This document shows positions 1-8,522 of a DNA stretch of 64,000 nt, piece by piece. The DNA lies in NCBI GenBank assembly GCA_001512505.1, contig LFSC01000036.1:37893-101892 (forward strand). The letters are read 5' to 3'. The stretch is from Clostridiaceae bacterium DTU079. GTDB lineage: Bacteria; Bacillota; Clostridia; Acetivibrionales; Acetivibrionaceae. The notes under the pieces were generated by a model, which saw only the letters and a program-made list of their open reading frames with translations, was not told the origin of the DNA and ran no database searches. Every line of letters starts with the position of its first letter. Position 1 is the stretch's first letter. The position numbers were made by a program, and so were the translations under genes.

Positions 1-179
1 AATGTTCAGTTTATCCAAGTCGTAGACCTATCGAAGTGCTTTATCTCTTAGCAAATTTCCTTTATTTTCGGTCATGAGGTGAAAAAATAACTTAATTTTA
101 TATGAAATGATATGATAGAATATGTATGTGAGGTTGTATAGATTAAAAAACAATTACACTGGAAAAGAAGGGATAATGT

Positions 180-1532
180 ATGAAAAAAATAATTGCTTGC
201 AGCCTTTTATGTGTGCTTTTGTCATCTTGCACGGGTCAAAGTATATCCGATAAGAATAAAGTCAAAACATTGCCTGCGTCAGACACAGTTGGGGTGAATG
301 AAATAGGTTTTCAGACCGATACTCCGTCTAAATCCGATGCAGATGAAGATAATAATACGAATTTGCATGAGAATACACCTATACAGTCGCAAAACAATAT
401 TCCTTCTGACAAGGATGAAGATAAAACATTGCCTACATCAGATACAAATAAGGTGAATGAAATAGGTTTTCAGACCGGTGCTCCTTCCAAATCCGGTGCA
501 AGTGAAGATAATAATGCGAATATACAAGAGAATATACCTATGCAGTCGGATAAAATTGAAGATGAAAAAGCAAAAGCACAAAATAATGCTCCTTCTGAAA
601 CGGTTGAAGTTGAATTTGGTGAACCGGTTATAGTTGATATTGACGATAATATTATTGACGATATGCTTAAACATATAGATCGTACAAAGTATAATAAATA
701 CTTGGATTTTTTAAATGTAGACGGTGAAGTAATAGATTGCGTGATGGATGATATTGACTTGGACGGAAACGGAGAAATAGTTATAACAATTGATGTTAAA
801 AATGAAAATATCAAAATATATGTATTGAGGGAAACTAATGGTCAATTACAGGAAATTGGCCTAATTGAAGGTTGGGGGTATGGTATTTACAAGTCTCAAC
901 TTGTTCAAATGAAAGGCGGTAAACAAAAATACATTAATGCTTTTTTATCTAACGGTGCCAGCTTAACGGGGTTTGCACTGTATAAAGTGTACCAAGATAA
1001 AATAGAATTGGTTGAGTATTCTGCATCTGCTACCGGAGCAGGCTCCGATTATCTGGTTTCGTCAGATAATAACGGTATTTATGATGGATATGTACAGCAC
1101 CGCTACAGTTATGATGTTATGTATTTTTATGTGACACGCTATTACAAATGGAATGGTGAATCCTTTGATTATGTTTCTTCGCGTGTTGATATTCCGGAGT
1201 ATCCGGAGGATGAAGAACGGGTAATCAGACAGTTTTTGAAATTGAATATGCTGCCGAAAGAGGATAGAGATTGTGATGAGGTTCAAAAGAGATTGAATGA
1301 AATCAATAAAAGCGGAAAATTGTTAGATTTTCAAAAAATAAAGCAGTTTGACAATATATATGAATGGATAGTTGACCTTCAAAACGATTTACTGAAATTG
1401 GGCATACAAAGAAGCGGTAATTATAGTATTGTTACTGTACCTGTACTAAATACAAATATAGTTTTTGTTGTGTCAAAAACAGAAGGAAGGTTTTGTATAA
1501 CAGATATCAAGGGAGAGTTTGCAGCTAATTGA
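180..1532 (+). CDS. Putative lipoprotein with duplicated acidic linker
   Basis: A 450-residue protein starting with a lipoprotein signal peptide (lipobox LSSC, lipidated Cys17), so it is probably anchored to the outer face of the membrane. Residues ~25-145 are a low-complexity Asn/Asp/Ser/Pro-rich stretch containing a 53-residue direct duplication; the unit includes VNEIGFQT and SEDNN-type motifs. The remaining ~300 residues look globular. They include an Asp-rich segment (DIDLDGNGEIVI) resembling FG-GAP/VCBS-type calcium loops and a Tyr-rich beta-like region. The ATG follows a purine-rich stretch (gaaggga). It stands alone: the next gene starts about 100 bp downstream and has its own ribosome site. 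I do not recognise a named family. Secretion is well supported; function is unknown. Confidence 0.75.
   Translation: MKKIIACSLLCVLLSSCTGQSISDKNKVKTLPASDTVGVNEIGFQTDTPSKSDADEDNNTNLHENTPIQSQNNIPSDKDEDKTLPTSDTNKVNEIGFQTGAPSKSGASEDNNANIQENIPMQSDKIEDEKAKAQNNAPSETVEVEFGEPVIVDIDDNIIDDMLKHIDRTKYNKYLDFLNVDGEVIDCVMDDIDLDGNGEIVITIDVKNENIKIYVLRETNGQLQEIGLIEGWGYGIYKSQLVQMKGGKQKYINAFLSNGASLTGFALYKVYQDKIELVEYSASATGAGSDYLVSSDNNGIYDGYVQHRYSYDVMYFYVTRYYKWNGESFDYVSSRVDIPEYPEDEERVIRQFLKLNMLPKEDRDCDEVQKRLNEINKSGKLLDFQKIKQFDNIYEWIVDLQNDLLKLGIQRSGNYSIVTVPVLNTNIVFVVSKTEGRFCITDIKGEFAAN
264..548 (+). repeat. In-gene direct repeat, offset 159 bp
   Basis: Bases ~264-389 are repeated with substitutions at ~423-548, an offset of exactly 53 codons. 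The two copies encode closely similar Asn/Asp-rich linker segments of the lipoprotein. The reading frame is kept, so it lengthens the linker without disrupting the gene. Confidence 0.8.
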
Positions 1533-1636
1533 CACTTGTACCTCTGTACGGTGCGGATTTTAATTTGCTTTTTTGTGCGCAGGTTGCTATAATTAAACTA
1601 TGTTTGGTATTAATTCAATAATTATTGGGGGAATTT

Positions 1637-2155
1637 ATGCTTATAAACAATTTGTTGGACAGGCTTAAAAAGTACAAGTTCTTTTCAGACTTATTGACCC
1701 CTGAAGCCTTCTCTCAGATGGTGAGATATGTAATAACAGGCTTCACCGGTTTTGTAATTGAATACTTTTTATTCTATACCTTTAAAAACTTTGTTTTTGA
1801 AAGGTATCTTCCGATAGGATATTCTCTTGCGAAGGATGTTGCAGATAACCTGTTTAATTACTACTTAAAAGAAAGTACATACAGTTACTTGTTTGCCAAT
1901 GCGATTGCCTATGTGGTTGTGTTCTGGTTTAACTTTCTCGTTAACAGGATTTGGTCCTTCAAATCAAAAGTCAATATCTTCAAACAATTAAGGCAATATG
2001 GAGTTTTGTTCGTCTTTAATTTGATTGCCATCAGTGCATTAATGTGGTTTTTAACTGATAAAATCGGTATTATGTCTGAGATTTCGAAAGTATTGGTTAT
2101 GGGAATGGTGGTATGCTGGAATTTTATTCTCTACAAGAAGGTTATCTATAAGTAG
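1637..2155 (+). CDS. GtrA-like membrane protein
   Basis: A 172-residue protein with four predicted membrane segments, matching the GtrA/PF04138 pattern: an early VRYVITGFTGFVIEYFLF segment, a central FWFNFLVNRIWSFKS motif (the family's typical N-x-x-W-x-F region) and two C-terminal helices. GtrA-like proteins are linked to translocation of lipid-linked sugars or to polysaccharide modification. I chose the ATG at 1637, preceded by a G-rich ribosome site, over the in-frame TTG at 1625. It opens a co-directional run with two large GT-C-like proteins and a UGM-like flavoprotein, consistent with a surface glycan or glycolipid pathway. The substrate is unknown. Confidence 0.8.
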   Translation: MLINNLLDRLKKYKFFSDLLTPEAFSQMVRYVITGFTGFVIEYFLFYTFKNFVFERYLPIGYSLAKDVADNLFNYYLKESTYSYLFANAIAYVVVFWFNFLVNRIWSFKSKVNIFKQLRQYGVLFVFNLIAISALMWFLTDKIGIMSEISKVLVMGMVVCWNFILYKKVIYK

Positions 2156-2205
2156 GGAATTTGGAGGTTTATATAAAAGCGGTTTTGTTAAGGAGAGTAG
2201 ATTAA

Positions 2206-4794
2206 ATGATTGGAATTCTGTATATTGCCCTTTCTTGGGTAAGTGGGTATATTCTTTTAAGACAATTTCTACCTTCTATATTCGATTTTTCAAAATCTTT
2301 GTCTCTAACAGGAAAACAGGTTAAGTTACCGGCATGGATGGTCACGCTACCGGCATCTTTTTTAGTGGGAACGCTGTTAGTTACATGGACTACATATATC
2401 AGCGCCTATCTTTTCAGATCTACCGGAAATCCTATGCTTTATGGCAATATAATTTCTTTTATATTCTACTCGATTCTTATTATCTTTTTTCTTGTTAAAG
2501 ACAGAAAAGATTTTACAGCATTATTAAAATCAATAATTCCTGCATTCAAAAAGGGAACGTTTTTGAAGAATAATATTGTTGAAATAATATATGTTCTAGT
2601 CTTCTTGGGTGTATGGACATACTTAATGATAGAATCTTTTTACATTAAAGACGGTGTTATAAAAATAGGATTATCAGTGGTAAGTGACTTTTCACCACAC
2701 CTTGCGGTGATCAGGTCCTTTTCCTTCGGTTCAAACTTTCCCTCCGAATATCCCCATTTTGCAGACGGCAGTATGCGATACCATTTTATGTACTTGTTTT
2801 TAGTGGGGAACTTGGAGTTTTTAGGACTAAGACTTGATTGGGCATTTAATCTTCCGTCCATACTATCGGTTGTTTCATTTTTGATGCTGCTTTATTCCTT
2901 TACTGTATTACTCTTCGGCGAAAAAGCAATAGGGGCTATAACAGGAGTATTATTCTTTTTCAGAAGTTCCTTTGCGTTTTTTACGTATATAACGGAAAAA
3001 CCTTCGGTAAAAGAAGCATTTGAAGGATTAAAAACTATAACGGATCATATCGGTAATACCCAAAACGAAGAATGGGGACTTTATGCCCAGAAGGTTTATG
3101 TTAATCAACGGCATTTGTCTTTTGTATTGGGTATTATGATGCTTGTCCTGATAACCGTTCTTCCTCTGTTTATCGAGATGATGACAAGAATTAGTGAGCT
3201 TTATCAAAAGAGGTCACAGAAAGTGTTTGATAATGAGGAAACTGAAAAATTGAATGAAAACGAGGCGATTAATATAGAAGAAGCCGGTATAGAAGAAGCA
3301 GGTATAGAAGAGGTTGGTATAAAAGAAGCTAGTATAGAAGAGGCTGGTATAGAAGAAGCAGGTATAAAAGAGGTTGGTATAAAAGAAGCTAGTATAGAAG
3401 AGGCTAGTATAGAAGAGGTTAATATAGAAGAAGCTAATGAAACAGATAAAAACCAAGAAACTGAGAAGACGGATAAAAAAGAAAAAACTAAAGGTTTTTG
3501 GATGTTGTATATTAAAGAATTTATTGCCGGTAAAAGTGCTTGGGTTCCTCAAAGCATAATTACATCAGTGATAACCGGAATTATTCTTGGTCTTACCGGT
3601 TTCTGGAATGGCGCCGTGGTTATAGCTGCACTGTTGATACTCTTTGTTATGGCTATTTTCTCAAAACAACGGCTCCATTATCTGATCATAGCATTAATTA
3701 CAATAGCATTAAGCTATGCTCAGACGCTATTTTTTGTCAGAAGCGGCGGTTCAGTGGTTTCACCCACCATCTATATTGGTTTTCTGGCAAATACCAACGG
3801 GTTGCAGCAGGATTTATCACAGTATTTTACCTATCATGGTTTTGTGGCGACACTTCAGCACCTGTTTAAGTTAATTCCTCCTGTTGCCGGGTTTTATATT
3901 GAGCTCCTTGGGATTTACCTGTTTATTATAGTGCTATGCTTGTTTTCAGGTAAAAGCAGGTATAAATATCAAATAAACTTGTTATTTTCAGTAGTTTCAA
4001 TGGTTATCGGTTATTATTTTACAAAATATAAATTGGAAAACGACACCTTAATTATAAATAAAGAAGTTTTCTTCGTGTCAATGATGCTGGTTTTCCTGGT
4101 ATTAATATTAGCCGGTATTGCATATACGTTGTACAACGATTCTTCGGTTCCTCGGGGGACAAGGATATTAATACTGGCATTTGGCGCTCCGATTATTCTT
4201 GCAACTACTGTCAAAATGACTACTACTGTTGATGTAAATCATAAATATGTGGTTATAGGTTATATACTTCTCAATATTTTTGTAGCAGCTTTTATATACA
4301 GAATATTCAAAGTAAAAAAACCTTTTGCCGTATTTGCAGCCGTGGCAGTTTCCATAGCAGTTACCATCACTGGTTTTGTGGATATAATAACACTTCACAA
4401 CCTTAATAATATCACTGTCGATGTGCGCTGTGATGATCCTTTACTTGTTAAAATAAAGAATGAGACAGGAAAAAATGAAATTTTCCTGTCGGATGATTTG
4501 CATCTGCACCCAATACTTTTGGCAGGAAGGAAAATATACTGCGGGTGGCCGTATTTTACGTGGGGTGCAGGCTATGACTGGGGTCTTAGAAATGAAATTA
4601 GGAAGGAAATTTTTACTGCTACTGATGAAAGTACCCTTAGAGAGCTTGTCAAAGAGAACAACATCAGCTATATTGTTATTGACAACGGGGTCAGAAATTC
4701 TGAAAGTTATACTGTAAATGAAGAACTCATAAGAAACACCTTCGAGGTCTTTTATGATGACGGCTATGATATTGTTATTTACAAAATAAATTAG
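2206..4794 (+). CDS. Large polytopic membrane protein, GT-C glycosyltransferase-like
   Basis: An 862-residue protein with roughly a dozen membrane segments and a C-terminal soluble tail of ~110 residues. The tail (LLAGRKIYCGWPYFTWG, then DWGLRNEIRKEIF and an ISYIVIDNG strand) resembles the periplasmic tails of GT-C/PMT-type glycosyltransferases that use polyprenyl-linked sugars. The loop between residues ~340 and 425 is highly charged and carries eleven five-residue repeats of the I-E/K-E-A/V-G/S type; it lies in a loop between membrane helices. The start is supported by aaggaga upstream of ATG 2206. Operon position between a GtrA-like gene and a Gpi18-like gene supports glycan assembly or export. 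The exact family (DUF2298, YfhO or other GT-C) cannot be settled by eye. Confidence 0.65.
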   Translation: MIGILYIALSWVSGYILLRQFLPSIFDFSKSLSLTGKQVKLPAWMVTLPASFLVGTLLVTWTTYISAYLFRSTGNPMLYGNIISFIFYSILIIFFLVKDRKDFTALLKSIIPAFKKGTFLKNNIVEIIYVLVFLGVWTYLMIESFYIKDGVIKIGLSVVSDFSPHLAVIRSFSFGSNFPSEYPHFADGSMRYHFMYLFLVGNLEFLGLRLDWAFNLPSILSVVSFLMLLYSFTVLLFGEKAIGAITGVLFFFRSSFAFFTYITEKPSVKEAFEGLKTITDHIGNTQNEEWGLYAQKVYVNQRHLSFVLGIMMLVLITVLPLFIEMMTRISELYQKRSQKVFDNEETEKLNENEAINIEEAGIEEAGIEEVGIKEASIEEAGIEEAGIKEVGIKEASIEEASIEEVNIEEANETDKNQETEKTDKKEKTKGFWMLYIKEFIAGKSAWVPQSIITSVITGIILGLTGFWNGAVVIAALLILFVMAIFSKQRLHYLIIALITIALSYAQTLFFVRSGGSVVSPTIYIGFLANTNGLQQDLSQYFTYHGFVATLQHLFKLIPPVAGFYIELLGIYLFIIVLCLFSGKSRYKYQINLLFSVVSMVIGYYFTKYKLENDTLIINKEVFFVSMMLVFLVLILAGIAYTLYNDSSVPRGTRILILAFGAPIILATTVKMTTTVDVNHKYVVIGYILLNIFVAAFIYRIFKVKKPFAVFAAVAVSIAVTITGFVDIITLHNLNNITVDVRCDDPLLVKIKNETGKNEIFLSDDLHLHPILLAGRKIYCGWPYFTWGAGYDWGLRNEIRKEIFTATDESTLRELVKENNISYIVIDNGVRNSESYTVNEELIRNTFEVFYDDGYDIVIYKIN
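3271..3435 (+). repeat. 15-bp tandem repeat, 11 units, in the GT-C-like gene
   Basis: Eleven contiguous 15-bp units of the form ggtatagaagaagca with substitutions run from 3271 to 3435. A higher-order duplication of four units (3301-3360 versus 3361-3420) is visible. The unit is a multiple of three, so copy-number change would lengthen or shorten a charged loop without breaking the frame. Confidence 0.95.
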
Positions 4795-4907
4795 ATTTGC
4801 TATAGTTTTTTTGGTAAGTATGTAAATTGGGTTTGTAATGAATTTAAATGATTCTAATTTTAATATTCTAAGGATTATTATTATAATTGCAAGGTGGGTT
4901 TTGGGCT

Positions 4908-6260
4908 ATGGATAATACTAATGAAATGAGTACCAAAAAAAGAAGTTGGTTTTCAGAAGTGCAAAAACCTATATCCCCAGAAGTATTTATATGTGTAAGT
5001 ATTGCTGTAATCTTAATAAGATTGCTTTTGACTGCAATTCCAAGCTATAAGGTGGATATGGGAGGATATCGCGCATGGAGTTTGTATCTTGCCGAAAATG
5101 GTCCGAAGGGTCTTTATGAAACTTTTCACATTGTATATGCACCCGCGTACATGTATTTGCTTTGGATTACCGGGATAGTAGCTAAAGCGTTTTCAGTTGG
5201 TGCAGCTACCCATGCTTACTTGATAAAACTGTGGGCTGTTGCTTTCGAACTGGTAGGTGCTTACCTGATTTATAAAATAGGGAAAAGATACGGAAAAGAG
5301 AGACTTGGTTTTATTTTGGGAATAATTTACGCACTTAATCCCGGAGTTTTCTTCAATTCTTCAATCTGGGGACAGTTTGATTCAATACCTGCGACTTTGC
5401 TTGTGGGTATGATATATGCCTTTAGTGTGAACCGAAAAATGACAGCAGTGGTATTGTATTCGTTAGCCATACTGACAAAGCCCCAAAGCGCACTCCTTAC
5501 ACCATTGGGTATACTCTTTTACAAAGACCTATTCGATGTTTCCAAGATTACTAAAGAAAAGGTTATAAAAAGTATTAAGGATACATTTGTGGCTATATGC
5601 ATAGGATTTTCATGTTATTTCATTGTGATATATCCGTTCTATTATCACATGGATCTTTATGAAAAAATGAAGAGTACTTCCGTTGTTAAAGATTTTATAG
5701 CCGAGACAGTGGATTATTTTTGCTGGATGCCCAATTTATACTTAACGAGTGTTGAGGACTATCCGTATGCTACTGCCAATGCCTTTAATTTATGGACGCT
5801 ATTGGGAGGACAACCGGTAGATGACTCAAATATATTCTTCATATTATCCTTTAAAACTTGGGGAACTATACTGTTTTTAATTTCCATTGTGCTTGCTTTT
5901 GCGTATTTGTTAAAAAACAGAAGGAGCGATTTTGCAATGTATTTTGCATCCTTCTTTATTATGGCAAGTGCTTTTACCTTCATGACCAGAATGCATGAAA
6001 GATATTTGCTTCCGGCTATAATTTTCCTTACGGTAAGTGTTTTGTGGAAGAAGTGGATGGTTATACCTTTAGCGGTTTTGAGCATATGTGTCACTGCAAA
6101 CCATTGGTATATATATTATTTGTCATGGAAGGATGTCTTTTGGCTGAGAAATTATAATCCGGTTGCCATGCCCTTCGCGTTTTTAACTGTATTGTTGGTT
6201 GTGTTTTCGGCAGGATTGATAATAAAACAGATTTTGCCTTCTAAGAAAATTGAGGGCTGA
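4908..6260 (+). CDS. Gpi18-like mannosyltransferase (GT-C membrane glycosyltransferase)
   Basis: A 450-residue polytopic membrane protein with ~10 helices. It carries two patterns typical of COG5542 Gpi18-like and related GT-C mannosyltransferases: an early acidic loop (YKVDMGGYRAWS, then YPP-like VYAPAYMYLL) and a late MTRMHERYLLP motif. Enzymes of this group transfer a sugar from a polyprenyl-phosphate donor on the outer side of the membrane. The ATG at 4908 is preferred because aaggtggg lies 9 bp upstream; an in-frame TTG at 4887 lacks a site. It sits inside the glycan gene run (spacing ~110 bp upstream, 36 bp downstream). The acceptor is unknown. Confidence 0.75.
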   Translation: MDNTNEMSTKKRSWFSEVQKPISPEVFICVSIAVILIRLLLTAIPSYKVDMGGYRAWSLYLAENGPKGLYETFHIVYAPAYMYLLWITGIVAKAFSVGAATHAYLIKLWAVAFELVGAYLIYKIGKRYGKERLGFILGIIYALNPGVFFNSSIWGQFDSIPATLLVGMIYAFSVNRKMTAVVLYSLAILTKPQSALLTPLGILFYKDLFDVSKITKEKVIKSIKDTFVAICIGFSCYFIVIYPFYYHMDLYEKMKSTSVVKDFIAETVDYFCWMPNLYLTSVEDYPYATANAFNLWTLLGGQPVDDSNIFFILSFKTWGTILFLISIVLAFAYLLKNRRSDFAMYFASFFIMASAFTFMTRMHERYLLPAIIFLTVSVLWKKWMVIPLAVLSICVTANHWYIYYLSWKDVFWLRNYNPVAMPFAFLTVLLVVFSAGLIIKQILPSKKIEG

Positions 6261-6296
6261 CGGTTATAATCCTATTAAAAGGAGAGACGAGGGATA

Positions 6297-7586
6297 ATGA
6301 ATATAGGTATTGTCGGTGCAGGAGCTACCGGGCTGGTTGCTGCATATGAGCTTGTAAAGAAAGGCCATAAAGTTTCAATATTTGAAGCAGACAAGCAGCA
6401 TGGTGGCCTTGTAAATACTATAACGGTTGGCAATGAAAAATTAGAGGTTTTTTATCATCATATATTTACAAACGATATAGAGATAATTAAGCTCGTTGAA
6501 GAGTTAAATCTGTCATCGGAGCTTATGTGGCTTGAACCGAAAAACTCCATATATATTAACCGAAAGCTTTATCCATTTACTTCTCCATTGGATTTGCTGC
6601 GTTTTAAGGAGCTTTCCTTTATTGATAGGATAAGGATGGGCCTGCTTGTTTTTAAAGCGAGGTTTATAAAAGACTGGAGCCAATTGGAGAATATGAGCTC
6701 TAAAGACTGGATAATCGAAAATGCAGGTAAGAATGTATATGAAAAGGTCTGGGGACCGCTTTTGAGTTCAAAATTCGATTATGATGCCGACAATATTTCG
6801 GGCACCTGGATATGGAACAAATTTAAGCTTAGAGGTTCAACAAGAGGAAAAAATATTAATAAGGAACAGTTGGGTTATATGAAAGGAAGTTTTGGGATAA
6901 TATATGACAAATTGGCAGAGAAAATAATCGATGCCGGTGGAAAAATATATTATTCAAGTCCTGTGGACAGGATTGAACCCCAACAAGACAAAACCTTGGA
7001 TGTCCATAGCAATGGACAAATATATAATTTTGAGAGGGTTATTGTAACCACCTCACCCGAGATTTTCAGTAAAATGAATGTTCCTTTACCGGAAGAATAC
7101 AGCGAAAAGCTCTCGAAAATAAAGTATAAAGCAAATATTTGCATGATTTTGGAGCTTTCCGAGAAATTATCGGATTACTATTGGACTACGATTGCAGAGA
7201 AAGATTTTCCCTTTGTTCTTTTAATTGAACATACCAATCTGGTTACCGAGAATGACTATAAATCGCATATAATTTATCTTTCCAGGTATCTGGATCGAAA
7301 GAACGAGATGTATTCATTAAGCAATGATGAAATACAGAGGGAATTTATAAAGTATTTAAAAATCATGTTCCCTGATTGGGATGAATCAAAGATAAAGAGG
7401 GTATATATTAGCAGGACGAGCTATGCGCAACCGGTTGTTGTGCAGCAGTATTCAAAAATTTTACCCGAAATCGATACTCCTGTAGAGAATCTATTTTTAG
7501 CCAGTATGGCTCAAATATATCCCGAGGATAGGGGCCAGAATTATTCTGTCAGACTTGGAAAACAGGTTGCGGAAATGATTAAATAA
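6297..7586 (+). CDS. FAD-dependent NAD(P)-binding protein, UDP-galactopyranose mutase-like / amine-oxidase family
   Basis: A 429-residue flavoprotein. The N terminus has a classic dinucleotide-binding fold: GAGATGLVAAYEL followed by an acidic residue ending strand 2 (IFEADKQHGG). The C-terminal LASMAQIYPEDRGQNYSVR stretch corresponds to the second FAD-contacting region of the amine-oxidase/protoporphyrinogen-oxidase/UGM superfamily. In polysaccharide clusters such proteins often isomerise nucleotide sugars or desaturate isoprenoid carriers; which applies here is inference. ATG 6297 follows an aaaggaga ribosome site. It is tightly linked to the upstream glycosyltransferase gene and to a membrane-anchored CBM-like gene 41 bp downstream. 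Confidence 0.75.
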   Translation: MNIGIVGAGATGLVAAYELVKKGHKVSIFEADKQHGGLVNTITVGNEKLEVFYHHIFTNDIEIIKLVEELNLSSELMWLEPKNSIYINRKLYPFTSPLDLLRFKELSFIDRIRMGLLVFKARFIKDWSQLENMSSKDWIIENAGKNVYEKVWGPLLSSKFDYDADNISGTWIWNKFKLRGSTRGKNINKEQLGYMKGSFGIIYDKLAEKIIDAGGKIYYSSPVDRIEPQQDKTLDVHSNGQIYNFERVIVTTSPEIFSKMNVPLPEEYSEKLSKIKYKANICMILELSEKLSDYYWTTIAEKDFPFVLLIEHTNLVTENDYKSHIIYLSRYLDRKNEMYSLSNDEIQREFIKYLKIMFPDWDESKIKRVYISRTSYAQPVVVQQYSKILPEIDTPVENLFLASMAQIYPEDRGQNYSVRLGKQVAEMIK

Positions 7587-7627
7587 CAGGATGGATATTA
7601 TAATATTGTACTGGAGGCAAGATTAAG

Positions 7628-8383
7628 ATGTTGAAAAAGATGACAGTTTATGTGACTTCTGTGATGCTATTTTGCTTAATATTTTATCAGTGGGTTTTTG
7701 CTGCAGAGAACCTGTTGCAAAATCCGTCTTTCGAAGATACAAACAATAATATGCCAGTAGGTTGGTATACATGGGTTTGGGACTATAAGCCCGATATTGT
7801 CGATTTTAGAGTAGAGCAGGAAGGCTCCCGTAGTGGACAATACTATGTAACCATTGAGAATAAAGAAGCCAGGGATTCACGGTTTTTACAGGAGGTAGCG
7901 GTTAAGCCCAATACGTCCTACAAGTTTTCCGGCTGGATTAAAACAGAGAATGTTGGGAAAGATGTATTGGGAGCCAATTTGTCGTTGGAAGGAAATGTTA
8001 CTCGCTCAAAGGATGTAAGAGGTACTGTTGATGAATGGCAATATACGGAGTTATATATCAGAATCGGTGAAGGTGTGGATACAATAAAATTATCTTTGGG
8101 TTTGGGAGGATACGGCAATCTGAACGTCGGAAAAGCGTCATTTGACGATGTAGCGTTTGAGGAAGTAGATAGTATACCCGAAGGTGTAAATTATGCGTTG
8201 ATTGAAAATCCTGACGCAGTATCGGAATCAAAAGATGATGAATCAAAATCCGAACCGGGAAATACGGAAGGAAAGTATACTACAGTATGGTTGGTAGTAT
8301 CCTGTGTCGTTTTGGCAACCATATTCTTTTATTACTATAGTTCGGGAAAGCTAAAATTAAAAGATAACAAGGATGATGAGTAA
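7628..8383 (+). CDS. Membrane-anchored secreted protein with CBM-like jelly-roll domain
   Basis: A 251-residue protein: signal peptide (residues 1-25, ending VFAAEN), then one beta-sandwich resembling the CBM4/9/22 family (NLLQNPSFEDTNNNMPVGW start, a SGWIKTEN strand, and SFDDVAFEEV near the end). An acidic/Ser-rich linker (~190-215) follows. The C-terminal membrane helix (TTVWLVVSCVVLATIFFYYY) is followed by a Lys-rich cytoplasmic tail. The layout is a single outward-facing sugar-binding domain tethered to the membrane. It is the last gene of the glycan run, so it may bind the product of that pathway or help its assembly; no catalytic motif is visible. RBS: actggaggcaag before ATG. Confidence 0.75.
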   Translation: MLKKMTVYVTSVMLFCLIFYQWVFAAENLLQNPSFEDTNNNMPVGWYTWVWDYKPDIVDFRVEQEGSRSGQYYVTIENKEARDSRFLQEVAVKPNTSYKFSGWIKTENVGKDVLGANLSLEGNVTRSKDVRGTVDEWQYTELYIRIGEGVDTIKLSLGLGGYGNLNVGKASFDDVAFEEVDSIPEGVNYALIENPDAVSESKDDESKSEPGNTEGKYTTVWLVVSCVVLATIFFYYYSSGKLKLKDNKDDE

Positions 8384-8454
8384 AATATTTAGCATGCATA
8401 AACTGAATAAATCGTATGTAAAGAAATATTGAAAAAACATAATGACGAGTTTAT

Positions 8455-8491
8455 TATAAAAAGGCTGCAGAAGATGAAATTCCGCAGCCTT
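8455..8491 (-). terminator. Intrinsic terminator of the GH5 gene, shared convergent region
   Basis: An 8-bp perfect stem (aaggctgc 8461-8468 with gcagcctt 8484-8491). On the minus strand it is followed by a short U-rich run. It lies between convergent genes ending at 8383 (+) and 8523 (-). Confidence 0.75.
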
Positions 8492-8522
8492 AACTTTATT
8501 CGGTTTATGCTAAATATTCTCT

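Noticed and set aside
1..179. Gene or promoter in the first 179 bases
   Set aside because: No credible frame. A TATGAT-like hexamer near 111 lacks a -35 and was not called.
3271..3435. CRISPR-like periodic repeat
   Set aside because: 15-bp contiguous units without spacers, in frame inside a gene.
3214..3552. Minus-strand frame rich in FYTSLFYT repeats
   Set aside because: Antisense shadow of the 15-bp repeat in the GT-C-like gene.
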